Assembly: GCF_022808675.1 (NCBI RefSeq)
Contig: NZ_JAKZKV010000002.1
Coordinates: 434,001-498,000, forward strand
Reading direction: 5' to 3'
Source: Parabacteroides sp. FAFU027
GTDB lineage: Bacteria; Bacteroidota; Bacteroidia; Bacteroidales; UBA7332
Length of the DNA: 64,000 bases
Shown here: one piece after another, positions 15,893 to 26,328 of the stretch
How positions within the stretch are numbered: the first letter of the stretch is position 1
How the letters are laid out: every line of letters starts with the position of its first letter
Program-made: the position numbers and the translations under genes
Notes under the pieces: generated by a model
Databases searched by the model: none
What the model was told of the DNA's origin: nothing
Seen by the model: only the letters and a program-made list of their open reading frames with translations

Positions 15893-18800
15893 TTATGATA
15901 ATATGACTTTTGTGGCTTTTCTTCCAACAACAACAAGATAAGCTCCACTATCAAGATTAAACTCAATAGACCCTACCACATTGTTTCTGGTTTTTAGTAA
16001 TTTACCATTAAGGGTATATACTTCTACCTTTCTATTATCTACGCCCTCTATTCTTATCTTATTATTACTTGCGTATATTTTATACGAATTATTTATTTGT
16101 ACATCATTCAATCCTGTACTTCTGTTGGCATCGACAAAACCTACTGAGAATAAAGAAGAGGTGTGATTATTGAATTTAAGTTTTACATTGTGCAGACCAC
16201 TTATAGATGCGATAGTTGTTTCCGATTTTTCAGAAAAAGTAGCGCCAGCAGTGGTCAATGCCTGGATATTGGCAAATGGAACTGTGTCAGAATCAAGGAA
16301 CAGCAAATAACTTGCATCATTGGATAATGTCGCTGAATTTGCAGTGTAAACATAAGCTTTGTTGTATTTATTAGCTCCAAAATCAATAACCCCCAAGTCT
16401 AAACTTCCTCCTGATGTTCCTGCCAAATATCCTGAATTGTCAAGTGCGTTCATTGAATATATCCCGGCAGAACTTGGGACTCTGGCAAATTCGCTGAACT
16501 TTAATACAAGATCGGTATTTGTAGATGCAGTAATTGCGTTACTTTGATCAAAAGTATCTGAAGCAGACATAACTTTTAGCAGCTCGACCTCGTTTACTCT
16601 GAATTCCTGTGTCGAATTTGTAGAAAGATCTGCTATCCAGCCAAGATTTATTGTAGTGGTAGCCGGAAGATCGAATTCAATTCCATATAGATTAGTATCT
16701 GCTGCATCAGCTCCTATTTTACGACATGCTATAGAGGTTGATTCCACATCAGACATCGTAGGTACAATTTTAGATGCAAACATATAAGCACTGCTCATTT
16801 GATAAAGGGTATTGTAGTTTGCACCAAAGAAATACTTACCTGCAGGCAGCGTTACGCTTTTGTATAACTTAGCATTTTTTGCATCAGTGGTAGAGTTTGC
16901 AATGTCATACCAAACACCCATCATTAACGTACTATATCCAGGATATTTGTCAATCCCCTGCTTAGTTCCGCTTCCATCTGTTTGAGGAATGTTTAATGAA
17001 CTTGTCCAATTTGCAGGTGTTCCAAAACGTTTTGATGAAGCGTCCTTTCGTTGGATATTCGTGTAGTTTTTCAGGTAAGTAGATGAAATATCGTTTCCGG
17101 CGTTATCCAACAGGAGTATTTCGTTTACTCTCATACTTCTCGTAGTGGCAGATGCAGCAAGAGTGCATGAAAATCCAATGGAAACCTGTGTTGTAGCAGG
17201 TAGCGTAAAAGTGCAACAATTTATCTGCATCGGAGATGCTGTGGACGTCGTACTCATATCATAGTACGCTAAAGCCTCTGTTGGGACTTTGGCAGATTCA
17301 GGAACTGTATTTCCGGCAGTGACAGATAAAAAATTCTCTCCTTTCGCATAGCCCCATGATTCATTGATTTTTATTTTTAATTTGTATGTTCCGGCAGGGA
17401 GTGTGACGGTTTGATAGATTTTACCATTTGTAATAGCCGGATCAGTAGCATTCCATTTTTGGATACCGATAGACTGGGTTGAATTGTAATTATCGTATCC
17501 ACCTAAGCCTGATTGATTGAGAATGGCGTTGTTATAAACCCATGGTTCACCCAATAACCCAAAGCGGGAAGTTCCCAGGGTAATAGCATCCGAACGTGAG
17601 AAGATTCGTGCATCGGACAGATATTTCTTTGTAATGTTTTGTGAATAAGGATAGTTGATTATACCGCCTGTATTGCGTCCACCTGAGACAAATGAAATAA
17701 TGGCAGCTTGTAAAATGTCTGCTGCTGCTTTTATTTCTGTTGAGATATTAGACGAATTTGTTAGCTTGGCTTTTGCAATTGCACTTTCGAGGCAGGCAAT
17801 TGAATCACTATTATATTGTCCCGTACTAGTTCCAACATTCAGTTTGGCAATGCTATCAGTACGTTCCGCTGTTTTTATTAAACTCTGGAAATCTTCGTAT
17901 GTAAACTGATTAAGTGTAATTTTAAATGCAATTCCTATGTCGGCTGTTGACGGCTTAGTTGTTGGAAGTGTTATTGTAAGGTTATCTGCTGAGCGGGTAT
18001 AAGCCAACTCACCACCTCCCAACATTTTCAGACTTTTGATACTTTGAGTCAAATATGGAAAATTTGAACCCAAACTTTCCAAGACAGCTTTACCATTTGT
18101 AGGCCATCCCATAAGTGTTACATACAAAACGCTATCTCCCTTATGTACATAACGAATGTCTTTTACATCGTATGAGCTACCTTCGTTAAACCCTTGTGCG
18201 GTAAGCGAATTAGCTCTTTGTGCTGACGGTCCCTCACCGAATATTACCCAGGGGCGAGTACTGTAAATGCTTTCCTTGTTTACATCCATCCATGCTGTAA
18301 TTCCCTGCAAAACTGCCGCTTCATTGCTATCATAAGTTCCGTTTCCTTTTAATGGGATATTTAATAATAAGTTTCCGTTTTTGCTGACAATATCTATAAG
18401 CATGTGAATAACAGTGCTTGCCGACTTATATGTTGCACCTTTTAAATAATGCCAATCGCCAATGCAGGTACATGTTTGCCAGTGTTTTTTCTGGGGTTTA
18501 TCAGGGATACCACGCTCCACGTCCCACACCATGCATTCTTTTTCATCTTCAGTGAGTATTTTTCCAAAGATCACATTGTTTACTTTTCCGTTATTGGCAT
18601 TTGCGCCTTTGTTATAGTAACTTGCTGCAATTTTCAGGCCCACATCGCTCACTGTTGAAGTTGAGCGATTACCGGAGTTATCAACAGCAACAAAAGGTAG
18701 CGATGTATCATCGAAGTAAATCAAATCCGGATTGTACTTATTGATCATATCCATCGTACGATTGTAAAATTTATCACAATAGGCTGCTGATGGAATTGAA

Positions 18801-19534
18801 GCCCCGTTTACCCAGTTCCATTCTGAGTGAATCGTACCTGAACTTGTCCAGCCTGAACTTGGAGTATGGTTTTGAGCGTACAAATCCTGAGGATCAAGAC
18901 CTGCCCACCATTTTCCTGTACCATCTGCTGCAGTAAGGTTTCCATCATAATTTTGCGAAATTTCATACCATGACCATGCATGAGAAGCATGAATGCTGAC
19001 ACCAAAATACAAGCCTTGCGCTCTGGCTGCTTTTTCCCAACCTGACAATAAATCTTTTTTAGGTCCAATTTTGGCACTATTCCATGGCTGATATTTACTA
19101 TCCCATAAATCCATATTATCATGATGGTTACCCAAAGCAAAAAAATACTTTGCCCCAGCCGCCTTATATACTTTTACTAAAGTATCCGGATTCCAGCTTT
19201 CGGCTTTCCAGCTATTCATCACCTCTTTAAATCCGAGTTTAGGATCAGTACCGTAATTGCTGGTAAACCAGTTGCGCTGCGACCCATCGAAATACATAAA
19301 ACGTGCAAACCAGTCTCCTAATTCTGGTTGGCATTGAGGGCCCCAGTGTGCCCATATACCAAATTTGGCATCTTCAAACCATTCAGGTGCTGCTGAGTAT
19401 TGTTTTAATGATTCCCATGTAGGTTGAAATTTTCCGGTTTCCATGGGTTCAATTTCTGTAGCCTTGATTGTTGTTATTCCAAGCAGGAATAATAACATCA
19501 GTGCAAGCTTGCTTTTCAAAACAGTTGTTTTCAT
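15893..19534 (-). CDS. Secreted GH29 alpha-L-fucosidase-like enzyme with T9SS sorting domain
   Basis: The 1213-residue product has a signal peptide (about 1-25) and a GH29-type catalytic domain (about 40-440). Visible motifs are FGIWAHWGPQC (57-67), NHHDNMDLWD (about 136-145) and NPDLIYFDDTSLPF, whose Asp275 or Asp276 matches the GH29 nucleophile position. The stretch KNGNLLLNIPLKGNGT also fits GH29. It would hydrolyse alpha-L-fucosides or related linkages outside the cell. Two related modules follow (about 625-820 and 830-1000, each with TLPAGxY), probably DUF5013-like carbohydrate-binding domains. The last 70 residues form a T9SS type A sorting domain (VEVYTLNGKLLKT, ending KATKVILS). It lies downstream of the lectin-like gene, separated by a hairpin. 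Exact substrate is not certain. Confidence 0.87.
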   Translation of the reverse strand: MKTTVLKSKLALMLLFLLGITTIKATEIEPMETGKFQPTWESLKQYSAAPEWFEDAKFGIWAHWGPQCQPELGDWFARFMYFDGSQRNWFTSNYGTDPKLGFKEVMNSWKAESWNPDTLVKVYKAAGAKYFFALGNHHDNMDLWDSKYQPWNSAKIGPKKDLLSGWEKAARAQGLYFGVSIHASHAWSWYEISQNYDGNLTAADGTGKWWAGLDPQDLYAQNHTPSSGWTSSGTIHSEWNWVNGASIPSAAYCDKFYNRTMDMINKYNPDLIYFDDTSLPFVAVDNSGNRSTSTVSDVGLKIAASYYNKGANANNGKVNNVIFGKILTEDEKECMVWDVERGIPDKPQKKHWQTCTCIGDWHYLKGATYKSASTVIHMLIDIVSKNGNLLLNIPLKGNGTYDSNEAAVLQGITAWMDVNKESIYSTRPWVIFGEGPSAQRANSLTAQGFNEGSSYDVKDIRYVHKGDSVLYVTLMGWPTNGKAVLESLGSNFPYLTQSIKSLKMLGGGELAYTRSADNLTITLPTTKPSTADIGIAFKITLNQFTYEDFQSLIKTAERTDSIAKLNVGTSTGQYNSDSIACLESAIAKAKLTNSSNISTEIKAAADILQAAIISFVSGGRNTGGIINYPYSQNITKKYLSDARIFSRSDAITLGTSRFGLLGEPWVYNNAILNQSGLGGYDNYNSTQSIGIQKWNATDPAITNGKIYQTVTLPAGTYKLKIKINESWGYAKGENFLSVTAGNTVPESAKVPTEALAYYDMSTTSTASPMQINCCTFTLPATTQVSIGFSCTLAASATTRSMRVNEILLLDNAGNDISSTYLKNYTNIQRKDASSKRFGTPANWTSSLNIPQTDGSGTKQGIDKYPGYSTLMMGVWYDIANSTTDAKNAKLYKSVTLPAGKYFFGANYNTLYQMSSAYMFASKIVPTMSDVESTSIACRKIGADAADTNLYGIEFDLPATTTINLGWIADLSTNSTQEFRVNEVELLKVMSASDTFDQSNAITASTNTDLVLKFSEFARVPSSAGIYSMNALDNSGYLAGTSGGSLDLGVIDFGANKYNKAYVYTANSATLSNDASYLLFLDSDTVPFANIQALTTAGATFSEKSETTIASISGLHNVKLKFNNHTSSLFSVGFVDANRSTGLNDVQINNSYKIYASNNKIRIEGVDNRKVEVYTLNGKLLKTRNNVVGSIEFNLDSGAYLVVVGRKATKVILS

Positions 19535-19598
19535 TGAAGTGTAATTGTTAAGTAAATGAATTGTCCTGGTATTGACGGTCGAATAAGTTTTGAATTAC

Positions 19599-19637
19599 AG
19601 AACAGAGGTTGTCAAAAAAACTGACAACCTCTGTTCT
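19599..19637 (-). terminator. Strong hairpin between the lectin-like and fucosidase genes
   Basis: A perfect 16-bp stem (AGAACAGAGGTTGTCA) with a 7-nt loop lies 9 bp after the lectin-like stop and 65 bp before the fucosidase start. No T run follows on the minus strand, so it may act as an mRNA processing or stability element rather than a full stop. Confidence 0.7.
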
Positions 19638-19645
19638 TAGTGATA

Positions 19646-21649
19646 CTATTTAATTACTTTGTATGTTTTTGTTTTACCATCGCACGAAACAGAAACCAAA
19701 TAAGCACCAAAACCCAATGGCGAGTTTATTGTTTTCATATTCTGACCGGCTTCCAAAATTGCTTTTTCATTAGAAAGAAGCATCCCCTGCATATTGTAAA
19801 CAGAGAACTCAACATTTGATTTCTGTTCAAGACTCATATTGATCATGATTTTATTGTCTTTAACGAAAACTTGCTGATTTGAGATTGTTGTTATTTCATT
19901 GACTTTTGTGGTTGACGATATATCATATAACTCCATATTGTCTATATAAGCAATTGTAGCTCTGTTTGATCCGCTACAACTATTGATCCACAGATTCTGA
20001 TTGTTTGCCAATGTTCCCGTTGTGAATGTAAAGTCTACAGCTTGCCAAACTCCTGCTGTATTTGCAACGATTTGATAATCAGAAGTGGAGTTGTTGATAC
20101 CACATCCATTCATAGTAAAACTCAATTCTGCGTCAGTTTTTACCATTGCTTTAAAACGATATCTCGAATTAGCACTCACTTTGCCTGTTAATGCGTAGTC
20201 TAATGAAGTGCCACAAGAACCATACAGAGCAGCACAACTACTACCGCAATAAACTAAAGTAGTGTCAGTAATAATACTTTTTGATCCCCAGCCTCCGTAA
20301 GTTGACAAGCTGTTAAGATATGGATCGGCAATAATGTTTGTCAATGAAGGATACAGACTTGTAAAACCATCTGAATTTTTTCGTATTACTACCCGAACTC
20401 TTGCCTTAGCAGTACCACTGGTTAAAGTTATGTACCCACTTGTTGATGATTTACCATCGTATGTAACATTTACAGTTACTCCGGATGATGTAGCAGATAG
20501 AGACGATTGATTTACAGTAAAACCACTTGGAGTTGAAATTGTAATTGGATTTGATAAAGAAAAGCCTGATACATTAAACGAGCCGGTAGTTTTAATTTCA
20601 TCAAATACAAGATAAGATGCTGTTGTAGTTACTGTCGGGTTGGGGTCTGCAGTTTTTGTCAGAACAAGGTCGTCAATATTTAAATTATAGCTTGCCGAAG
20701 AATTAGACTTCGCAAAGACGAGGTAGCAAGTGCCATTTGAAGGAGCCACAAAAGTGAATGTTCCTGAAGAAACAGCTTGCGCACTGGTTAAGTTGGCAGG
20801 AGGTGTGGTTGTAAATACACTTCCTAATGCATTTGTATAGGAAGCATTTGCAGTTGCTGCAGCAAAGGCTTTTGTTGCTGTTTCACTTGCACCCGATACA
20901 CTTTGTTTATAATTGAAACTTAATTGATAAGTTGCTCCAGGAATTAAATTGGTTATTTTGTTGCTTATTGAACTGTATGAATTGCTACTTGCTGAGCCAA
21001 GGAAATTAAGTAAAAAGCTATTAGCGCCTGTTGATTCGTAACCGGAAGAGGTTTGAATACGCGATTTTGAGTCACCCCCATAAGTTAATCCAAGATCATT
21101 AATCCACAGACCAATGGGTGCACCTTCTGAATCCGCATTTTCAAAGCCACCATCAAACAGATTATTTTTAATCAAATCTACTGCTTTGATTAACTTGAAT
21201 GTACCTCCGGAAAATGTATTGTTTTTATCGCACCAAAGGGGGGTGTCGGTAATTGAGTTATAGCCTATATATCCACTTGAATTGACTTTTAGGCGGATGT
21301 TGGATGCAGTAGCTCCGTCAAGAAACCATTGAGAATTTGCACCGTCAATACTGTTTGAATAAGTTGTTGACCATGAATTAGCATACCATTTCCCTAGATA
21401 ATAGGCGGTGTCATTCTTGATGTAATAGGTGTCTGTCAAACCGGAAACCGGAATGAACTCGAAACGTTGTGTGGCTGATATTTCCGCTTTGTTTACGCTG
21501 GGTTGATTGGTCGGAAGACCTCCGATTACCATTCCGGTCCCGGTTGCTACAATGTAGTACTTAGCTCCAGATTCAGGAATAAGATTGGATGCTTTTGTAA
21601 GAAAAAAAGAAGTACATAATAGTACCGCACAAATGAAAATCTGCTTCAT
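19646..21649 (-). CDS. Secreted multidomain carbohydrate-binding protein with T9SS sorting domain
   Basis: The 667-residue product has a signal peptide (MKQIFICAVLLCTSFFLTKA). Next comes an N-terminal region (about 25-155) with repeated Q-W/F-x-F patterns (ATQRFEFIPVSG, SQWFLDGATAS) resembling a ricin-B-type lectin fold. Two CBM-like jelly-roll regions (about 160-330 and 435-575) start with D-G-G-F-E-N and D-P-Y-L-N. An Ig-like segment separates them, and a C-terminal T9SS type A sorting domain begins near 600 (VEFSVYNMQGMLLSNEKAIL). No catalytic motif is visible. It probably binds glycans at the cell surface for the fucosidase encoded next in line. Domain names are by pattern, not by search. 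Confidence 0.75.
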   Translation of the reverse strand: MKQIFICAVLLCTSFFLTKASNLIPESGAKYYIVATGTGMVIGGLPTNQPSVNKAEISATQRFEFIPVSGLTDTYYIKNDTAYYLGKWYANSWSTTYSNSIDGANSQWFLDGATASNIRLKVNSSGYIGYNSITDTPLWCDKNNTFSGGTFKLIKAVDLIKNNLFDGGFENADSEGAPIGLWINDLGLTYGGDSKSRIQTSSGYESTGANSFLLNFLGSASSNSYSSISNKITNLIPGATYQLSFNYKQSVSGASETATKAFAAATANASYTNALGSVFTTTPPANLTSAQAVSSGTFTFVAPSNGTCYLVFAKSNSSASYNLNIDDLVLTKTADPNPTVTTTASYLVFDEIKTTGSFNVSGFSLSNPITISTPSGFTVNQSSLSATSSGVTVNVTYDGKSSTSGYITLTSGTAKARVRVVIRKNSDGFTSLYPSLTNIIADPYLNSLSTYGGWGSKSIITDTTLVYCGSSCAALYGSCGTSLDYALTGKVSANSRYRFKAMVKTDAELSFTMNGCGINNSTSDYQIVANTAGVWQAVDFTFTTGTLANNQNLWINSCSGSNRATIAYIDNMELYDISSTTKVNEITTISNQQVFVKDNKIMINMSLEQKSNVEFSVYNMQGMLLSNEKAILEAGQNMKTINSPLGFGAYLVSVSCDGKTKTYKVIK

Positions 21650-21707
21650 GATAACTTAATTTAAGGGTAAATAATAGATTGTCTATTTGATTCATTAGGA
21701 ATCGGAG

Positions 21708-21715
21708 CAAAAGTA
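21708..21715 (-). promoter_or_regulatory. Candidate -7 box for the lectin-fucosidase genes
   Basis: TACTTTTG on the minus strand fits TAnnTTTG and lies 59 bp before the lectin-like start. Upstream, TTTTGAGCCATTTGAG contains two short direct repeats that could be part of an activator site. Confidence 0.45.
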
Positions 21716-21931
21716 TAGTGCACTGAAAAAAAATTGCAGCTCAATCAAATCATTCGTTGTCTCAAATGGCTCAAAATTCCCCGAAAACTGACTCTGCAAA
21801 CTCAGTTGCAATAACATTATATTGAAATCCCGGAGCAACAACAAACAGCTATATCACTTAATTTCAAGCCAGTATAAATTCAACGCTCATAGTATAGTTA
21901 TGAAATCTCTTTATAGCAGAGTTTGCCATAG

Positions 21932-21963
21932 TTTGAATACGTATAAGAATTTGAGTAACTTTG
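21932..21963 (+). promoter_or_regulatory. Bacteroidota-type promoter of the second hybrid regulator
   Basis: TTTG at 21932-21935 and TAACTTTG at 21956-21963 are separated by 20 bp, which matches the -33/-7 consensus of the Bacteroidota housekeeping sigma factor. The predicted transcript start is about 15-20 bp before the ATG at 21989. Confidence 0.7.
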
Positions 21964-21988
21964 AGTGTATCTAATATTTATATGTTTT

Positions 21989-24900
21989 ATGAAGAAACAC
22001 ATCATTTTATTACTGATATTAATTGTAAACTCACTGCTACCCATTCAAGCACGCATAATTCAAAAAATCAAGATGGAGCAGGGATTGTCAAGCAATTATG
22101 TTACAGGAATAGCACAGGATAAACAAGGGATAATGTGGTTTGCAACCATTAGCGGGCTAAACCGTTTTGACGGTAACAGATTTAAGGTATTTAGTAAATC
22201 GGGAAGAAATTCATTAAACGGAAATGGATTAAATGTGGTTTTTTCGGATTTAAATAACAATATGATCTGGATTGGCAATTCAAGAACAGGTCTAAATTCA
22301 TTCAATTGCTTAACGTCTCAATTTACCAGTTATCGAAATAATCCTAAAGATAAAAGCAGTATTTGCAACGATGGTATTACAGATATTACTAATGGTACTG
22401 ATGCAAATCTTTGGATTGCGACATATAGCGGAGGTGTAGATCGTTTGAATAAGAACACTCAGAAGTTTGAACATTTTGATAAATCGACTGTAAAAGGATT
22501 AGTCAGCAATATGTGTTGGAACGTCTGTGATGATCATCAGGGTAATTTATACGTTGCTCACGTCATGGATGGTATGAGCATTATCAATATAAAAGATAAG
22601 ATTGCCCGGAATTACAGGAATAATCCCAGCGACCCCACCAGTATTCCAGATAATAATGTGTTTGTAGTCTATAAAGATAGCTACAATAACATATGGGTGG
22701 GCACCAAAAATGGATTAGCGCTTTTTAATCCAATTGATGAAACGTTTATTGTATTTCGGAGTATTCCGGGCAATAAAAATTCATTATCAAGTAATATCAT
22801 CAAGTGTATTGATGAAAGTAATGATAAAAAGTTATTTATCGGAACGGAGAATGGGGGAGTGAATATATTAGATTTAAAACAGTTCTTTTTCACAAAATCA
22901 CTTTCAAAAGTTACATTTGAGCATATAAAAGCAGGTTATGAAGTTGATCAGCTTTCTCATGCAAATATAAATTCTATTTTTCACGACTCTTACGACAATG
23001 TATGGATAGCAACTGATGGGGGAATTAATTTTTATGCCAACAACAATCTTCCGTTTCAATCCTACAATTACAATCCGGTTATCAATAATATGAATAGCCT
23101 GAGCCATCCGGTTGTTTCAGGACTAACTATTGACAAAAACTCGGCTTTATGGGTTGCCACTTACGGAGGTGGTATCGACGTTTTTCGGAACAATACTAAA
23201 ATCAATAACTACAATCATTCCAACAATGTTGTGACAGATTTAATTATTTCCACCTTTGCTGATTCTGAGAATAATATCTGGTTTGGAGCTTATGGTGGTA
23301 AAATATATCGCTATAGCCTCAAAAACAAGTCTTTCAATAACATGTCAGCCTTGTTCAAATGCAAAAGCACCGAGATAAATTGTTTTCTTGAAGACAAATT
23401 TAAAAGAATTTACATTGGAACAAATAACGGCCTTTATATCTATAATTATTCATGCAACCACGTCGAATGGAAATTAGTTCATAATTCAGACAATGTTGCG
23501 AATATGGTTCATGCAATTTCGGAAGATGTATACGGCAATATATGGGTAGGTACATTAAAGGGGCAAATCACCATTTTTGATAAATCATTCAGAAAAATCA
23601 GATCGATAGGCACTAATAGTACAGCATGTATAAACCAATTCTATTGCGACTCTAAGAAGAGAATGTGGGTTGCTACAGGCGAGAATTTATTGATGTTCAG
23701 TAGCTGGAAGAATCAGGAATGTGACACTTTTGATATTAAACAGGAGTTGAAGAATTCATCTGTAAATTCCATCACGGAGGATTCGCACGGGCAGATTTGG
23801 CTGGGAACAAATTCGGGTATTTGCTGCCTCAATCCTGAAAATAAATCTTACGTAAATTACGACCATTTTGATGGTATCCCTATGGGTGACTTCAGAGTGG
23901 GAGCTGTTGCTAAATCAGATGACGGGGTGATTTATTTTGGTTCAGACAATGGTGTCTGTTATTTTAAGCCCGATGAAATTGCCAAAAGGAGCAAATTCCC
24001 AACGGCTTCAATTACAGATTTCAAAGTAATTGGCAATATGAATAGTTTACAGAACCAGGAAGCATTGTATAGTATAATCAATCCGATACAACTACGATAT
24101 AACCAAAACACTTTTACTGTATTTTTCAATGTGCTTGATTATTCGTACAATAACCGGATTGAATTCAGTTATATGCTGGAAGGGTTTGAGAACGTATGGT
24201 ATGATGTTCAGAATTCAAAGCAGGTTACTTTTCAAAATCTACCTCCGGGCAATTACACTTTTCATTTGCGCTCACGATATAAAAATCAGCAATGGATCGA
24301 TGCCACTTCAAACTTATCTATTTCCATTTTACCTCCGTTTTGGCTAGCCTGGTGGGCCAAAGTACTCTACACTATTATCGTTTTATACACAGGATTTTAT
24401 TTTATTCGATTATACAAACGTCGACTCCAACTGGAAAATTCGTTATACCTCGAAAAACAACATTCTTTACAGCAGCAAAACCTGAATGATGAACGATTTC
24501 GCTTTTTTACTAACATAACACATGAGCTAAGAACTCCTCTGACCTTAATCATTGGACCGTTGGAAGATTTTGTAAACGATATGAATTTACATGAGAATTA
24601 CAAGAAGAAGATTACCATGATTTACAAAAATGCATCCCGCTTGCTCGATCTTGTAAATCAGATTCTTGAATTTCGAAAAACAGAAACTCAAAACAGAAAA
24701 CTTTGTGTTTTACAGTCGGATCTTTCCAACCAAATACACGAAATAGCATTGAAATACAAAGAATTGAACAGAAATCAGAATGTCCGGATTCAATGTGTTG
24801 TAGAAGAAGGGAATTTCGAACTTGTTTATGATCCTGAGGTAATAATGATTATTCTTGATAATCTTATCTCAAATGCACTGAAATACACAAAAAAAGGAAG

Positions 24901-25993
24901 TGTGAGTATTGGTTTGAGAAACTTAAACGTAGACAATGGTAACTATATTGAAATAGAAATAAAAGATACTGGATGTGGAATTGAGCCTAAGACATTACCA
25001 CATATCTTTGATCGCTATTTTCAGGCCGACAGCGAATTTCAGGCTGCGGGGTCAGGCATCGGATTGGCTATTGTAAAGAGTCTGGTTAAACTGCATGAAG
25101 CGGAGATATATGTAGAAAGCAAACTAAATGAGGGAACGATGTTTCGTGTCAGATTAGCCCGGACTGGATTATACTCTGAAGCATCTCATTTACAGGAAAA
25201 TGAGCCATATGCTACTGAATCATTTGAAACGAAACCGATATTGCTTATTGTTGAAGATAATCAGGATATACAAGCTTATATAACAGATGTTTTTTCAGAC
25301 TCTTTTCATGTAATCACAGCCAATAATGGGCAGGAAGGGCTTGAAATAGCTATTGCAAAATCCCCGGATATTATAATAAGTGATATCATGATGCCAGTGA
25401 TGGATGGTATTGAATTTTGCAGTAAAATCAAAGACGATGTTCAAACAAGCCATATCTCATTTATATTACTTACGGCTAAAGATTCTATTCGGGATAAAAC
25501 TACAGGATATTCAGTAGGAGCCGATTCGTATATTACCAAGCCTTTTAGTGCTGATCTTTTGAAAAGTAGAGTTTCAAACTTATTGGAATCCAGAAAGAAA
25601 ATGGCGGCTTCATTTACCAACTCTATTTTGACGAAATCAGAATTGACAAATGAATCAATGAATAGATTAGATAAAGAGTTTATAATCAAACTGACTTCAT
25701 TTGTAGAGGAGAATATTGAACACGAAGAAATAAATATAGCGACTTTAACAGATGTAGTGTTTATGAGTCGTTCTACATTATACCGTAAAATCAAAACTTT
25801 AACAGGTCTTTCAATTAATAAGTTTGTCCTTAAAATCAAGATGCGCAAAGCTGAGGAATTAATCGTTACAGGACAATATACGTTGACTGAAATAATGTCA
25901 ATGGTAGGAATCAGTAGTTCCAGTTATTTTCGCAAATGTTTTAAAGATGAGTTTAATGTCAATCCTAGTGACTATGCAAAGAAATTAAAATAG
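21989..25993 (+). CDS. Hybrid two-component regulator, divergent from the fucosidase locus
   Basis: The start at ATG 21989 gives a signal sequence MKKHIILLLILIVNSLLPIQA; a GTG eight codons upstream is also open but lies on the promoter. The 1334-residue protein has two-bladed periplasmic propeller repeats (such as DKQGIMWFATISGLNRFDG), a Y_Y_Y-type domain and a membrane helix near 785-805. The kinase has HELRTP at about residue 844, NLISNALKYT and GSGIGLAIVKS. The receiver has its Asp in IISDIMMPVMDG near 1131, and an AraC-type domain forms the end (SSSYFRKCFKDEFNVNPSDYA). Divergent placement suggests it activates the lectin and fucosidase genes in response to a fucosylated glycan fragment. 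Its sequence is richer in A and T than the first regulator. Confidence 0.93.
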   Translation: MKKHIILLLILIVNSLLPIQARIIQKIKMEQGLSSNYVTGIAQDKQGIMWFATISGLNRFDGNRFKVFSKSGRNSLNGNGLNVVFSDLNNNMIWIGNSRTGLNSFNCLTSQFTSYRNNPKDKSSICNDGITDITNGTDANLWIATYSGGVDRLNKNTQKFEHFDKSTVKGLVSNMCWNVCDDHQGNLYVAHVMDGMSIINIKDKIARNYRNNPSDPTSIPDNNVFVVYKDSYNNIWVGTKNGLALFNPIDETFIVFRSIPGNKNSLSSNIIKCIDESNDKKLFIGTENGGVNILDLKQFFFTKSLSKVTFEHIKAGYEVDQLSHANINSIFHDSYDNVWIATDGGINFYANNNLPFQSYNYNPVINNMNSLSHPVVSGLTIDKNSALWVATYGGGIDVFRNNTKINNYNHSNNVVTDLIISTFADSENNIWFGAYGGKIYRYSLKNKSFNNMSALFKCKSTEINCFLEDKFKRIYIGTNNGLYIYNYSCNHVEWKLVHNSDNVANMVHAISEDVYGNIWVGTLKGQITIFDKSFRKIRSIGTNSTACINQFYCDSKKRMWVATGENLLMFSSWKNQECDTFDIKQELKNSSVNSITEDSHGQIWLGTNSGICCLNPENKSYVNYDHFDGIPMGDFRVGAVAKSDDGVIYFGSDNGVCYFKPDEIAKRSKFPTASITDFKVIGNMNSLQNQEALYSIINPIQLRYNQNTFTVFFNVLDYSYNNRIEFSYMLEGFENVWYDVQNSKQVTFQNLPPGNYTFHLRSRYKNQQWIDATSNLSISILPPFWLAWWAKVLYTIIVLYTGFYFIRLYKRRLQLENSLYLEKQHSLQQQNLNDERFRFFTNITHELRTPLTLIIGPLEDFVNDMNLHENYKKKITMIYKNASRLLDLVNQILEFRKTETQNRKLCVLQSDLSNQIHEIALKYKELNRNQNVRIQCVVEEGNFELVYDPEVIMIILDNLISNALKYTKKGSVSIGLRNLNVDNGNYIEIEIKDTGCGIEPKTLPHIFDRYFQADSEFQAAGSGIGLAIVKSLVKLHEAEIYVESKLNEGTMFRVRLARTGLYSEASHLQENEPYATESFETKPILLIVEDNQDIQAYITDVFSDSFHVITANNGQEGLEIAIAKSPDIIISDIMMPVMDGIEFCSKIKDDVQTSHISFILLTAKDSIRDKTTGYSVGADSYITKPFSADLLKSRVSNLLESRKKMAASFTNSILTKSELTNESMNRLDKEFIIKLTSFVEENIEHEEINIATLTDVVFMSRSTLYRKIKTLTGLSINKFVLKIKMRKAEELIVTGQYTLTEIMSMVGISSSSYFRKCFKDEFNVNPSDYAKKLK

Positions 25994-26034
25994 AAGATTG
26001 TTCCAATGTTTTTTGAAGGTCACATCCATACATA

Positions 26035-26302
26035 ATGCAGAAAGCAACTCCAGAGATTGAACTGAAACTGCTTTTGTATTTTGCTATCGCATATTTTGCA
26101 AGTCGGGAGGCTTTTAGCAATGACCTAAGCAGAGCTTTCGCCAAATTAACGAACTACGGCTATCACACCTATAGCGAACAGGGAATTCAAATCAGCGGTT
26201 AAAAACCGCTGCACCCGAAAAGTACAGACCGGATGGAATTTTAAACAACTACCTCAACCCCCATAAAAAAAGCCGTAATCAGTTATTGAGAACCAACTAC
26301 GG
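26035..26302 (+). repeat. MITE-like repeat, copy 2 (contiguous), with a 55-codon frame
   Basis: The element runs from ATGCAGAAAGCAACTCCAGA to a tail ending TATTGAGAACCAACTACGG, with the hairpin CAGCGGTT AAA AACCGCTG at 26193-26211. It matches 14130-14325 plus 14822-14880. A frame of 55 codons (26035-26202) is open, starting MQKATPEIELKLLLYFAIAY and stopping inside the hairpin. It is broken in the other copy and substitutions between copies are not biased to third positions, so I treat it as non-coding. It lies in the gap between two convergent genes. Confidence 0.8.
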
Positions 26303-26328
26303 CATTATTCCCTGAAAAATAAGAATCA

